From Mesotoga prima MesG1.Ag.4.2 (GTDB taxonomy: Bacteria; Thermotogota; Thermotogae; Petrotogales; Kosmotogaceae), in assembly GCF_000147715.2 (NCBI RefSeq), contig NC_017934.1:1054001-1118000 (forward strand): a stretch of DNA of 64,000 nt, read 5' to 3'. Positions 32,876 through 42,804 of this stretch are shown in pieces; position 1 is the stretch's first letter; every line of letters starts with the position of its first letter. Both the position numbers and the translations under genes were made by a program. The notes below the pieces were generated by a model. It saw only the letters and a program-made list of their open reading frames with translations, made no database searches and was not told where the DNA came from.

Positions 32876-34185
32876 TCTTCCTCCGGATAGTTCTTCATGC
32901 CCTTCCATAACGACCTGAGCCTTTCAAAAAGGAATTTCTCTTTGCCACTGTTTCCTGGAACATAGAATACTTCCTCCTTTATCGGTTCCGGCAGATAATA
33001 CTCACGGGAAAACCCTCCGGAGTTGTGCGGATAATTGTAGCCTTTACCATAGCCCAACTCCTTCATCATCTTAGTAACCGGATTTCTTAGTTTTAGAGGG
33101 ATTTCTAGATTCGGGGTAGTCTTTACCTTTTCTTGTGCCTTCACCATGGCCAAATAGGTTCTGTTGCTTTTGGTTGCGACTGAAAGATAGATTGCCGCTT
33201 CAGATAGGTTCAGAATGCATTCAGGCAAGCCGACATTATTCACTGCCTGAAAGGCCGCGTTTGCTATCACCAGGGCCATGGGATCGGAGAGGCCAATATC
33301 TTCTGAGGAGAAGATCACCATTCTTCGAGCGATGAACTTAGGATCCTCACCGCCCTCTAGCATCCTTAACATGTAGTACAGAGCCGCATCGGGATCGCTT
33401 CCCCTAAGGCTCTTGATGAATGCAGAGACGATGTCATAATGCTCTTCGCCCTTCTTTGTGTAACGACCCGCAGGCAGGACAGACAGTTCATTCATGACTT
33501 CAAGGTCGAGAACGGGTTTGTCTAGAGCAGCGGCACTCTCGACAAGGGTATCGAGAAGATTGAGGGCAATTCTTGCATCTCCTCCACTACTTTGCGCGAT
33601 TACTTCAATTACCTCACCGTCAACAGTAACTCCGGACTCCTTGAGGATAAGATCCTTTTCCAATGCCTTATTTAGAAGCGCCGAAATGTCTGAGTCCTTC
33701 AAACCTTTAAGAATCACCAGCCTACAGCGAGATAGAAGGGCGGGATTGACTTCGAAGCTAGGATTTTCTGTAGTCGCTCCAATGAGGATAATAATTCCCT
33801 TTTCAGTTACGGGAAGAAAGACATCCTGCTGGCTCTTGTTAAGTCGATGAATCTCGTCAACAAAAAGCACCAGTTGTTGCCCAACTCTCTTCAGTCTCTC
33901 CCCATGGGCAAAATGCTTCTTAAGATCTGCCGTTCCCTGTAAGCTTGCGCTGAAAAACTCGAAATGGTAGTCATTTCCCAGCTTCGATCTAATGATTTCG
34001 CCTATCGTTGTTTTTCCCGTGCCGGGAGGCCCATACAGGATCATTGAAAAGAGCTTGCCGCTGTCGACTGCTCCGCGGATTATTCCCTTTTTTCCCGTCA
34101 AGTGCTCCTGACCTACAATGTCGTCGAACTCTTTCGGCCTCAGTCTCTCACTGAGAGGAGTCCAGTCCGCTTCTGAAATACTCAA
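32872..34185 (-). CDS. rarA: RarA/MgsA replication-associated AAA+ ATPase
   Basis: A 437-residue clamp-loader-like ATPase. Walker A GPPGTGKTT, Walker B LFVDEIHRLNKSQQD, sensor 1 GATTENPSFEVNPALLSRC and the C-terminal MgsA domain with SLRGSDPDAALYYMLRMLEGGEDP and YPHNSGGF are all present. It acts at stalled forks with SSB. The TTG at 34185 is chosen: GGAG lies 4 bases upstream and the usual PLSERLRPKEFDDIVGQEHL follows. It begins 38 bases inside the epimerase gene. A longer frame from 34233 has no site. Confidence 0.93.
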   Translation of the reverse strand: MSISEADWTPLSERLRPKEFDDIVGQEHLTGKKGIIRGAVDSGKLFSMILYGPPGTGKTTIGEIIRSKLGNDYHFEFFSASLQGTADLKKHFAHGERLKRVGQQLVLFVDEIHRLNKSQQDVFLPVTEKGIIILIGATTENPSFEVNPALLSRCRLVILKGLKDSDISALLNKALEKDLILKESGVTVDGEVIEVIAQSSGGDARIALNLLDTLVESAAALDKPVLDLEVMNELSVLPAGRYTKKGEEHYDIVSAFIKSLRGSDPDAALYYMLRMLEGGEDPKFIARRMVIFSSEDIGLSDPMALVIANAAFQAVNNVGLPECILNLSEAAIYLSVATKSNRTYLAMVKAQEKVKTTPNLEIPLKLRNPVTKMMKELGYGKGYNYPHNSGGFSREYYLPEPIKEEVFYVPGNSGKEKFLFERLRSLWKGMKNYPEEE

Positions 34186-35092
34186 TTGTCTCCTTAATCC
34201 CCCTTTCAAGCTGAGTAGAAGGTTCCCATCCAAGCAAGGATCTCGCCCTTTCTATGTTGAGAATTGATTTCTTAACGTCACCCGGCCGTGGTTCCTTGTG
34301 CACGGCTTCTCTTGAATAACCGGCGATCGGCTTCATTATGTCAAACAACTCGTTTACCGATGTCCCAATTCCGGTTCCGATGTTTATCACAGTGTTTTCA
34401 CATTTCTCTATCGCCAGAAGATTCGCCCTAGCGACGTCGCCAACGTATACATAATCCCTTACGCATTCCCCGTCCCCGAAGATTACGACCTCTTGATTAT
34501 GGAGCATTCTCTCGGAAAAGATCGCTACAACTCCGGCCTCTCCGTACGGATCCTGACGGGGGCCATATACATTTGCGTATCTCAAAACAGTGTATTTGAT
34601 GCCAAGCTCACTCGAAAAGAATCTGAGATAGTTCTCCGTTGCGTACTTTGCAATTCCATACGGTGACAAGGGTTTCGGCAGTTCCTCTTCATCTGTAGGG
34701 ATCCTTTTCACATCGTCACCGTAAATCGCTCCACCAGTTGAAGAGAAGATCACTTTTTTCAAGCCGTATTTTGCAGCGATTTTCAGAAGCCTCAAAGAAC
34801 CGATAATATTCACCATCGCATCTTCTTCAGGCTCTCTCACAGATCTAGAGACGCTTATTTGAGCTGCAAGATGAAAGAGAACTGTAGGCCTGTGAAGCAT
34901 GAATACCCTTTCCATCATCTCCTGATCGGTGATGTCCTGCTCGTAAAACAGCGCCCTGGGATCAAGATTCTCTATCTTACCGCTCGAAAGATTGTCCACT
35001 ACGACTGGTATTTTTCCTGATGAAATCAGGTGATCAACGACATGCGAGCCAATGAATCCCGCTCCTCCAGTAACCAGGTAATTTTCAGCCAT
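34148..35092 (-). CDS. NAD-dependent sugar-nucleotide epimerase (UDP-glucose 4-epimerase-like)
   Basis: A 314-residue extended short-chain dehydrogenase. The NAD-binding TGGAGFIGSHV (residues 8-18), DNLSSG, FHLAAQISV, catalytic Ser/Thr in SSTGGAIYG and Tyr-x-x-x-Lys in SPYGIAKYA are all seen; RYANVYGPRQDP and GDGECVRDYVYVGDVA are sugar-nucleotide segments. It resembles the GalE/WbpP group that makes precursors for cell-surface glycans. Located between the Lpt fusion/UDG genes and rarA. The sugar is not determined. Confidence 0.88.
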   Translation of the reverse strand: MAENYLVTGGAGFIGSHVVDHLISSGKIPVVVDNLSSGKIENLDPRALFYEQDITDQEMMERVFMLHRPTVLFHLAAQISVSRSVREPEEDAMVNIIGSLRLLKIAAKYGLKKVIFSSTGGAIYGDDVKRIPTDEEELPKPLSPYGIAKYATENYLRFFSSELGIKYTVLRYANVYGPRQDPYGEAGVVAIFSERMLHNQEVVIFGDGECVRDYVYVGDVARANLLAIEKCENTVINIGTGIGTSVNELFDIMKPIAGYSREAVHKEPRPGDVKKSILNIERARSLLGWEPSTQLERGIKETIEYFRSGLDSSQ

Positions 35093-35101
35093 TCTATCCT
35101 C

Positions 35102-35719
35102 CTAAATGTCAATATTTCTGCCAGAGAGCAATTGATCATACATCTTTCTAACATTTTGAATGTCCTCCCAGGTAAGGCTTTTTGGTGATCCGGGAGCCCT
35201 CGATGCATTTCTGAGAAGATAACTAGGGTGAAACATAGCAAAGACCTTGATTCCGCCGATCCAGTCGAAAATCCGTCCCCTGACCTTTGTTATCTGAATT
35301 CCCTCTTCATTCACAAAATATGAAAGTGCCGTGGCTCCGAGCGCAACGATAAGCTTTGGCCTTATTATCGCTAGTTGAGAGAGCATGTATGGCGAACAGG
35401 CTTTCTGTTCCTCCGCAGTCGGAACTCTGTTCTTAGGAGGTCTGCACTTTACGATATTTGTTATGAAAATATCTTCTCTCGAAAGTTTCACTGACTCCAG
35501 AATCTTTGTAAGCAACTCACCGGCCCTGCCGACAAAGGGCCTGCCTGAAGCATCTTCATCGGCCCCGGGACCTTCACCCACAAAAACAACGGGAGTTTCA
35601 ATTGAACCTTCACCGGGAACTGTGTTGGTTCTCGATGAGCTCAAAGGACAAAGACTACAGTCACTTATCTTTGAATTGAGTTCAAGAAGAAGCTCTTTCC
35701 TCTTTACATAGTCAGTCAA
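35102..35719 (-). CDS. Family 4 (Fe-S) uracil-DNA glycosylase
   Basis: A 205-residue thermophile-type UDG. Four cysteines for a [4Fe-4S] cluster are Cys21, Cys24, Cys92 and Cys108. The active-site motif GEGPGADEDASGRPFVG (residues 48-64) and the HPSYLLR motif near 160 match the TTUDGA group. It removes uracil arising from cytosine deamination and starts base-excision repair. TTG start; GAGG about 9 bases upstream. Confidence 0.93.
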   Translation of the reverse strand: MTDYVKRKELLLELNSKISDCSLCPLSSSRTNTVPGEGSIETPVVFVGEGPGADEDASGRPFVGRAGELLTKILESVKLSREDIFITNIVKCRPPKNRVPTAEEQKACSPYMLSQLAIIRPKLIVALGATALSYFVNEEGIQITKVRGRIFDWIGGIKVFAMFHPSYLLRNASRAPGSPKSLTWEDIQNVRKMYDQLLSGRNIDI

Positions 35720-35730
35720 CAGTTTTCACC

Positions 35731-38700
35731 TCAGAATCTGAACCTGAAGAACGGAGCGCCCTTGTAAAGGCCAATCACAAAGTATCTATCCTTCAGTTCC
35801 TTTATGTAGTATTTTAGTGCGATACTTTCGACTGTGTCCTGAATAGTTGTGACATCACTGCCAAAGCTTAATCTCAAGATAAGCTCCAGTGCCATACAGT
35901 GGAGATCAAAATACATCGGAGAGACCTTGGCTATCGACTCGTCCCACATTGAGATGTCTCCCGCATATGTCCCGATTTCGACAAAGCTTCTCTTTCCGCT
36001 CCCGTCAATTCCCAGTGAGAGTCTGTTCAGGACGCCTGGGGTATCTGAAATGGAACCCATAGGAAAGTAAAGCTCATTAATGTGCATTGTGAAGTACAGA
36101 TCCTCGCTCTTTCTAAGCTCCATCGACAGTCCGAATTCATCAAACTTGGCGTTGGTCCCACCCAACAGTGGCTTGTTCCCGAGCTTCACGTTTGATATTC
36201 CAAAGGAATAGGCGGTATCGCCGGTCTCCGATGCCGTTGAAGTTGCAATGAAATACTCTCCTACAGATAGTGAGAAAACTGACAGCCTGGTTGACTGCCA
36301 CAACAGGAATTGTGCCTGCGTTTCAGACTTTGTGAAGTACTTCTCCGGATACTTGTATTTCGAGTCGAACTCAGAAAAACCCGTAGTGAAGTCAATCGAA
36401 GCGTTTTTCCATGAAACATCGCCTATCGAGAGATCGTTGACCTCTATTTTTAGTCGATCATAGATCTTTCTCGAACCGAACAGATAGGGATATCTGAACT
36501 TGACGCCGAGTTCGGCAAAGTCCTTTACTCTAATCGAGGAGCCAAAAACAAGATCTTTGAGCATCCTTTCATCGTCCGCCACGCTTGGTGAGGCGTCGAA
36601 AGTCCAGTCGAGAGTGAATTCAAAGCTGGTCTCAGTTGCGACTTTGATTGTCAACCTCTCCTTGTTGACAAAGTCGTCAAGCTTGTCGCCGGTCTGCCAG
36701 TAAACCTTGCTTTTCGTACTGTGAGAAAAGACCTCGGAATCAAATGTGACCGAGTATGATGTCTCGGATGCCTGTGAAGTGACAGGCATAAAAACAGTCT
36801 CGGTCTTTTGACCTAGAGTCACTTCCCATAACGCGAATTCAGCCTCAGTAGTAAGAATTCCCTTGCCAAGCCAGTTCATCTCTGTTGGACTTGCCACTAG
36901 TTCTTCGTAATCCAATTCCAGGGCATAGTCAGCCTTGAATATCTCCGTATCGATACCGGTCAACAGTTTTCCCGGATGATCGAGCCTCCATTCCCTGTTT
37001 ATGAAATCATAGGTAAGAACGGGGTTGTACTGAAGGCCGACATAGTACCAATCGAAAGGTCTAAAGGTAACCTCGTTCTTGAGAGTGACGGGAATTTCGT
37101 TTTTGGTTAGTTCCCAACCCTCTTCCGAGTCATATATGAAACCAGCTTCATAAGCTGGTTCTAGGATTACATCCACCGAAAGCAATCCCCATTCGCCTTT
37201 ATAAAGCTCAATATCCTTGTACACACGAAGCTTCTTTCCTTCAATCTTAAATGACTTGTCGTATCTAGATTCAAAATAGAACTTAAGTTCCACCGAGACA
37301 AAGCCGTCATAAAGAATGTCGAAGGGATCTATCCAGAAAAGTTTATCTTTGTTCTTCTCATGGAGCGAATCGAAATCCAGTGCATATCTGCCGTTTACCT
37401 TCAGTTTCCCGTCATCCGAGGCATATGTCAAGTAGTTTCTTCCAATTCCTTTGTTGTCAGAGGGCATTATGATATTGAGTTCAGTAGTTGAAGCATCGAA
37501 TGTGCTCTTGATATCACCGCCAATCTTCAGGTTGCCAGCGGTGAAAAGGTATTTGTTCACCTCCAGCACGAAATCCTCCATGTTCGAGGGGTCGAATAGT
37601 TCCGTTACCGTTGCCGCATTTGAGGCCAAGGTGAAGTTCAGTGAATCTACCGAAGCGTCGGCACCAAAAAGGGAGCTTTCCGTCTTCAAAACCGAGGCCT
37701 TGGTCCTCAAAGAGTACAGCACCTTATTATTCACATATCTCTGACCGAAAAGGCCGTTTACATTGAACTCCGATGTGCTTAACTTGAAGAAACCTGCATC
37801 AATACTGCCATCGGATGGTACGGTAAGGTTTTGAAGATTCACCATCCAAAGGTTCTCATCATCGTATCTTGCGAAGGCTCCAATTACGTCTAGTTCAGGC
37901 TCCCAGTCCTGAGGCGAGAGAAGCTGAACATATGCCAACTGCATCTCCGTCGCATTCATTGATTCCTTGACTGCAAACGGATCGAGCTGAGTTACTTTGT
38001 TCTTTGAGATGGTTTCACCAAGATTTATTCCACTGAATGGAGTTTGAAGTTCCTTTAACGAAGGACCGCTAAGATAAAGGGCTCCTCCCTGAATCCTCAG
38101 CCAGTCGAAAGCGGGTTTTAGCAAAACGTACGCCCCGTAACTCGTTTCCTTCTGCTGTCCGAACTGCCCGAACAGTTCCAAATCTCCCAAGGGTGTGTAT
38201 AAGACGGACTTCGCAGTGAAGGCGTCTTCGGTGGAAATCCAGTCCCTGTACCAGGTTCCCTGTAGGAGTAACCAGTCCAGTTCTAAATACCGTAAAGTTA
38301 TTCTTGTCTTGGCTTCGGTAATGCCGCTAAGGTCAACGTCGAAAGGCCTTCGTTCTGGGTCGTCGAGAGGAAAGTAATAAGCTGGAAGATAGAATACAGG
38401 AACATTGCCGATATACATAAGCATGTTCTGCACCGACATTCCCTTTCCAGGTGTAACTACCGCGGAGGAGACTCTGAAGCGGTAATGGGGGTGGGTCTTG
38501 TCACATGTAGTTACATATCCTTCTCCAATATTGAAGGTAGGAGATGCTTCCATAGTCGACTGCACATAGTCACCGAAGACATAAAACGGTACCTTCGAAC
38601 CGGTTTTTGAAGTATCGCCTCTGGCGGCCGGAACCTCAAGTTCCGTTCTAGAGTAAACCTGCATACTTTCGACGCGCTCATTTGTCAAGTCTAGAATCAG

Positions 38701-40083
38701 CCTGTCCGAGAGAATAGTGGTCTCATCACTGAGCATCTTCACGTTTCCCCAGAAGGAGATCGATTCCGGAGTGGAATCCACATTTAGTATCGAAGCATTG
38801 GAGGCTTCAATCGTAGCGTTCATGGTCTCGCTGAAATACTCTACCTTGACTCCACCACCAAGTAGTATCTCCCTGCCACTCTTGGTTCCGGCAATTGTAC
38901 CTCCGACGATCTTCACATTAGATCCTTCAAGGAGACCGGGAACGAGAAGAAGAAGAACAATTGCCGATACTTTCATTATTCTTGTAAACAGCTCCGACAA
39001 TCTATAACTGGCTTTAGTATCGATGAGGGAGTATATTATCACACCAAGTATAGAAAAGGTAATATTCGGTATCCATGGTGCCAGGGATGGGTTTATAAGG
39101 TTCTCCTTTCCCATTCCACTCAACCAGGCTCCCGATCCCTGATAGATGACGACCAGAAGAAAGGTGAGTATGACAGACCATGACTTAGACTGAAGATTGA
39201 ACATCAACGAAACAGGAACGCCAAGAAGAACAATGACGAGAGGAGCGATGGACATTGAGTACTTCTCTTGCAGAGCGACCTCGAGCGAGGAGGTATTGAT
39301 CCCCGTATTCTTGAAGGCTTCGATATCATCCCTCAGTTCTTTACTTGTCTTTTCCTTTGGAGATTTGAAGCTGGCCAGATAACGTTCGATATCTTCATCT
39401 ATTTCGAACTCGGCAGTGCCAAACTGCATCTCAACGCCAAGAAAGCCCGATTCGTCTGTCTGATAGATATTAGCTTTGCTCAAAATCCATTTGTTCGAAG
39501 AGATTACCGCGCTTTCCGCCGTTGTAAGCGTAACTTGACCCCTCGAAACTTCATATATGGAGACGTTCTTGAGCTCTTTCGTATCCTGATCGATTCTCCT
39601 CACGTAGATCATTCTTCCCTGGCTATCCTGCATAAATACGTTTTCCTTGAGAGTAACTTCCGGTTGCTTGTAGACGAATCTCGCCATCGCCTCATTTGCC
39701 TTTGTCGAAGCTGCCGGTACGAGATAGTCGTTCAAGAGATAAGCAAAGCCACTGAAAATAATACCTATGAGAAGAAAGGGTATAACCAACCTCTTCAAGG
39801 ATATGCCGTGGGTTTGAAGGGCAATCAGTTCGTTGTCTGAGCGCATTCTTGAAAGTACCCAGAATATCGCAAGGAGTATTCCCACTGGAATTCCCAGGAC
39901 AATAAACTCGGGAAGATTGTAATAAATGAGTAGAAAGAGTTTATCGATTCCAACCTTGTATCTTATAATCATATCTGAGAGATAGTAAAGCAGCTCCAAA
40001 CTTACGAAGATTATGAACCCCGCGAGACCAACAAATATCGAACCCAACGCTTGAGCTCCTATATACTTTATAAGAGTCTTCAA
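35731..40083 (-). CDS. LptF/G permease fused to LptA/LptD-like outer-membrane export protein
   Basis: One uninterrupted 1450-codon frame. Residues about 1-360 are a YjgP/YjgQ (LptF/G) permease: three helices, a periplasmic domain (about 120-270) and three more helices ending YSLIDTKASY. Met370 begins a segment shaped like a signal peptide (MKVSAIVLLLLVPGLLEGS). Next comes an OstA/LptA-like domain (about 390-500) and an LptD-like part with NVPVFYLPAYYFPLDDPERRP near 590, then a long aromatic beta-strand region that ends in FFRFRF, an outer-membrane beta-signal. In other bacteria these are three proteins carrying lipopolysaccharide from inner to outer membrane. TTG start, close behind phoU. No lptB or lipid A genes are seen nearby. 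The cargo is unknown. Confidence 0.88.
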   Translation of the reverse strand: MKTLIKYIGAQALGSIFVGLAGFIIFVSLELLYYLSDMIIRYKVGIDKLFLLIYYNLPEFIVLGIPVGILLAIFWVLSRMRSDNELIALQTHGISLKRLVIPFLLIGIIFSGFAYLLNDYLVPAASTKANEAMARFVYKQPEVTLKENVFMQDSQGRMIYVRRIDQDTKELKNVSIYEVSRGQVTLTTAESAVISSNKWILSKANIYQTDESGFLGVEMQFGTAEFEIDEDIERYLASFKSPKEKTSKELRDDIEAFKNTGINTSSLEVALQEKYSMSIAPLVIVLLGVPVSLMFNLQSKSWSVILTFLLVVIYQGSGAWLSGMGKENLINPSLAPWIPNITFSILGVIIYSLIDTKASYRLSELFTRIMKVSAIVLLLLVPGLLEGSNVKIVGGTIAGTKSGREILLGGGVKVEYFSETMNATIEASNASILNVDSTPESISFWGNVKMLSDETTILSDRLILDLTNERVESMQVYSRTELEVPAARGDTSKTGSKVPFYVFGDYVQSTMEASPTFNIGEGYVTTCDKTHPHYRFRVSSAVVTPGKGMSVQNMLMYIGNVPVFYLPAYYFPLDDPERRPFDVDLSGITEAKTRITLRYLELDWLLLQGTWYRDWISTEDAFTAKSVLYTPLGDLELFGQFGQQKETSYGAYVLLKPAFDWLRIQGGALYLSGPSLKELQTPFSGINLGETISKNKVTQLDPFAVKESMNATEMQLAYVQLLSPQDWEPELDVIGAFARYDDENLWMVNLQNLTVPSDGSIDAGFFKLSTSEFNVNGLFGQRYVNNKVLYSLRTKASVLKTESSLFGADASVDSLNFTLASNAATVTELFDPSNMEDFVLEVNKYLFTAGNLKIGGDIKSTFDASTTELNIIMPSDNKGIGRNYLTYASDDGKLKVNGRYALDFDSLHEKNKDKLFWIDPFDILYDGFVSVELKFYFESRYDKSFKIEGKKLRVYKDIELYKGEWGLLSVDVILEPAYEAGFIYDSEEGWELTKNEIPVTLKNEVTFRPFDWYYVGLQYNPVLTYDFINREWRLDHPGKLLTGIDTEIFKADYALELDYEELVASPTEMNWLGKGILTTEAEFALWEVTLGQKTETVFMPVTSQASETSYSVTFDSEVFSHSTKSKVYWQTGDKLDDFVNKERLTIKVATETSFEFTLDWTFDASPSVADDERMLKDLVFGSSIRVKDFAELGVKFRYPYLFGSRKIYDRLKIEVNDLSIGDVSWKNASIDFTTGFSEFDSKYKYPEKYFTKSETQAQFLLWQSTRLSVFSLSVGEYFIATSTASETGDTAYSFGISNVKLGNKPLLGGTNAKFDEFGLSMELRKSEDLYFTMHINELYFPMGSISDTPGVLNRLSLGIDGSGKRSFVEIGTYAGDISMWDESIAKVSPMYFDLHCMALELILRLSFGSDVTTIQDTVESIALKYYIKELKDRYFVIGLYKGAPFFRFRF

Positions 40084-40089
40084 GAAGAA

Positions 40090-40791
40090 TCACCCCTCTT
40101 CATTCTGGGTTTCAAAATCCACAGGCTTGAAATCGTCGTTAACGCATCTATAGTGTCTTCCAGTTTCTATGTAAACTGCCGCTTCCATCAATTCCGTTGA
40201 AAGATCGGCAATCTCTTCCAGTGCACAGAAGATCATCATAAGGTCAAACGCCCTACCAACAACCGAAGGCGATTGCTCGCAATAACGAATCAGATCAGAC
40301 TTCACCTCTTCTTGCATTCGATCAATAGCGTCATCGCTCTTACAGAGCCTCTCTGCTTCAGACAGAGATGGTTCAACGAGATTGTCTATTGCTCCCTTAG
40401 TCATAATCGAGACAGATTCAAACATAGACTTCATCTTGTCGTAGTATCCGATAGGCGGTCTCTTCGAAAGTGAAAGACTTGTCTCGCAAATGAAGACACA
40501 CTTATCACCTATTCTCTCCAGGGCACTGACGATATTCATTGAGAGCGTCAAAAGCCTCAGCTCTTTGCCAGTTGGAGTCAATATACCCGTTAGACCAATT
40601 ATCATTGCCTGCAGCTCCACCTGATGGTAATCTATCACAGAATCGGAATATATCACATCTCTCGCCTGGTGTTCATTTCGCTCTAGTACTGCGACCATTG
40701 TCTTGTTGAAGATGCTCTGGACATACCTGGCCATTCTCAAGATCTCGATTCTCAAATTACCTATTCTTTCAAGGCCTACTTTAGATATCAT
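40090..40791 (-). CDS. PhoU-family protein
   Basis: A 233-residue all-helical protein with two PhoU repeats, each with an acidic metal-binding helix (ALERIGDKCVFI near 88 and ALEEIADLSTEL near 197). PhoU proteins restrain phosphate uptake and the PhoR kinase; free-standing copies also control other transporters. No pst genes are nearby. The ATG at 40791 is chosen because the upstream ATG at 40809 would place the GGAGG site inside the gene. It overlaps nadK by 11 bases and precedes the Lpt fusion by 6. Confidence 0.85.
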   Translation of the reverse strand: MISKVGLERIGNLRIEILRMARYVQSIFNKTMVAVLERNEHQARDVIYSDSVIDYHQVELQAMIIGLTGILTPTGKELRLLTLSMNIVSALERIGDKCVFICETSLSLSKRPPIGYYDKMKSMFESVSIMTKGAIDNLVEPSLSEAERLCKSDDAIDRMQEEVKSDLIRYCEQSPSVVGRAFDLMMIFCALEEIADLSTELMEAAVYIETGRHYRCVNDDFKPVDFETQNEEG

Positions 40792-41599
40792 CCTTAAGCC
40801 GACCTCCAAAAGCGAGCCTTCTCTTGAGCAAAGCGACGAAATCGAAGCTTCCTTCCCTGAGAAGAGTCACCTTTCTATCTGAGAGTGAAACTTCAATGGT
40901 TTCCCCGGTCCTCAGTTCAGAGACGAGCTCCCCATCCACATAGGCTTCTAGAGGAAAGCCCTTGTCTTGTTTCACTTCCATTCTCACTTTTCTAGAGGCT
41001 CCTATGACTATCGATCCAACGAAGGGATTATGGGGGCATATTGGCGTTATCTGGAAGCAATTGGCCTCGGGATCAACAAGTGCGCCGCCCGCCGCCATCG
41101 TATAAGCAGTGGAGCCCGTATTTGTGGCAAAGATTATGCCATCGCCTACGACTTGGTAGCTGCTTTGCCCTGATATTTCTACTGACAAGGAGACAGTCCT
41201 GCTTGGTGTTGAACGCTCGACGACGCAATCGTTGAGAGCATATCTTACGGTTCCATCAAGGCTTATCTCCATTACATTCCTATCGACACCATCGAGTTTT
41301 CCCTCCTGCAAAAGGTCGAGGGCCGTATGCAGCATGCTGAGTTCAAAGGCAGCTAGGAATCCGACACTACCAACTCTGAAGCTCATGATGGGAAGATTGT
41401 TGAGAACAGCCATCTGTACTGCCTCGAGGACCGTTCCGTCTCCCCCAAACGTAAGGATGACATCCTGCTCCGGAACGGAACAGGAAGCACGATCTTCGCA
41501 GAAGGAAGTATCGATCTTATGTAATTCTATCTCTCTTGAAAGCCAGTCAAGCATCTCGGCGGAGATTCTGGTTCTGTTGTAGAACACTGCAGCCTTCAT
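40781..41599 (-). CDS. nadK: NAD kinase
   Basis: A 272-residue kinase that phosphorylates NAD to NADP. The GGDGT motif (LTFGGDGTVLEA, about residue 53) and the substrate loop NTGSTAYTMAAGGALVDP near 155 are present. The start at 41599 follows a GGGGTGAG site; a longer frame from 41644 is unsupported. It heads the operon nadK-phoU-lpt fusion-udg-epimerase-rarA-macro, as spacing throughout is tight or overlapping. Confidence 0.93.
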   Translation of the reverse strand: MKAAVFYNRTRISAEMLDWLSREIELHKIDTSFCEDRASCSVPEQDVILTFGGDGTVLEAVQMAVLNNLPIMSFRVGSVGFLAAFELSMLHTALDLLQEGKLDGVDRNVMEISLDGTVRYALNDCVVERSTPSRTVSLSVEISGQSSYQVVGDGIIFATNTGSTAYTMAAGGALVDPEANCFQITPICPHNPFVGSIVIGASRKVRMEVKQDKGFPLEAYVDGELVSELRTGETIEVSLSDRKVTLLREGSFDFVALLKRRLAFGGRLKDDI

Positions 41600-41746
41600 A
41601 ACTCTCACCCCGCGATAAATGAAGGAAAACTTTCTCCTAAGCAAACTCTGAAAATGCTCTTATAAAACAAAAGATTATCCAGCAAAAATGGCCTTGTCGA
41701 CTTACAGGTTCCGGTATAGATGGGCCTGTCCGAAGAAACAGCCATC

Positions 41747-42796
41747 CTATTCCTCTACCTCTTCTCTATGATCAGCGTAGTTCCAGAGCGGAGTATTTCT
41801 TCCCTCAAGGGGGAGGCCGAGGTGCCTGTATGCCTTTTCCGTAACCATCCTTCCCCGACTTGTCCTTACGAGGAATCCACTCTGAAGTAAGAATGGTTCA
41901 TATACTTCGCTTATTGTTTCCGGCTCAATTCCTAGCGAAGCGGCAATGGCCTTTACACCTGCAGGTCCGCCGTTATAGCTTTCAATGAGAATCGATAAGA
42001 GTTTTTTGTCCATTGAATCGAGTCCTTCCGAATCTATTGAAAGCAGAGTCATTGCCGATTCAACGGTCTCCATGGTGATTTCGCTTTCACCTTCAACGGT
42101 GACGATGTCTCTTACTCTCCTTAACAGCCTATTTGCGATTCTTGGGGTACCTCGCGACCTTCTTGCGAGCAGAAGGGCTGCATCGTCCCGAATCGAAGTC
42201 CCCAAAAGGGTGGCAGAGCGTAGAATAATCTGCTTTAGATCCCTGTCCGGATAGAACTCCATTTCGAGTATCATACCGAACCTATTTCGAAGAGGAGCCC
42301 CTATGAAACCGCTTCTCGTAGTTGCACCAACTAGAGTGAAGGGATTCAGATCGAGACGTATAGATCTCGCGCTTGGTCCCTTACCAATCATTATGTCAAG
42401 CTGAAAATCCTCCATAGCCGAATACAGTATCTCTTCAACGCTTCTGTTCAGTCTGTGAATTTCATCTATGAAAAGCACATCGTCTCGCTCCAGGCCGGTT
42501 AGAATTGCGGCCAGATCTCCTTGCTTCTCTATGACAGGTCCTGAAGTAACGTATATCTCAGATCCCAGCTCGTTAGCGATTATATGGGCAAGAGTAGTCT
42601 TTCCCAGTCCCGGGGGGCCGGCCAGCAGTGTGTGGTCAAGGGCTTCACGCCGTACCTTTGCAGCCTCAATCGCCACTCGAAGCCTTTGCCTTATCTGGTT
42701 CTGACCAATATACTCCTGTAGAGTCTTAGGCCTAAGACTCTTGATTGAATTATCCTCTTGTACCTCGCCGGGCGTAAGGAAGCGTTCTTCTCGCAT
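41747..42796 (-). CDS. ruvB: Holliday junction branch-migration helicase subunit RuvB
   Basis: A 349-residue AAA+ ATPase. [13 protein letters not shown] at the front, Walker [10 protein letters not shown], Walker [23 protein letters not shown] sensor and the C-terminal winged helix ending [21 protein letters not shown] are diagnostic. It drives branch migration with RuvA. GGAGG 6 bases upstream of ATG. It follows asnS by 8 bases. Confidence 0.97.
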   Translation of the reverse strand: MREERFLTPGEVQEDNSIKSLRPKTLQEYIGQNQIRQRLRVAIEAAKVRREALDHTLLAGPPGLGKTTLAHIIANELGSEIYVTSGPVIEKQGDLAAILTGLERDDVLFIDEIHRLNRSVEEILYSAMEDFQLDIMIGKGPSARSIRLDLNPFTLVGATTRSGFIGAPLRNRFGMILEMEFYPDRDLKQIILRSATLLGTSIRDDAALLLARRSRGTPRIANRLLRRVRDIVTVEGESEITMETVESAMTLLSIDSEGLDSMDKKLLSILIESYNGGPAGVKAIAASLGIEPETISEVYEPFLLQSGFLVRTSRGRMVTEKAYRHLGLPLEGRNTPLWNYADHREEVEE

Positions 42797-42804
42797 ATAA
42801 CCTC

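Noticed and set aside
37451-39840. Long antisense frames within the Lpt fusion gene
   Set aside because: They are complementary to well-recognised LptF/G and LptD domains and show no family features or ribosome sites of their own.
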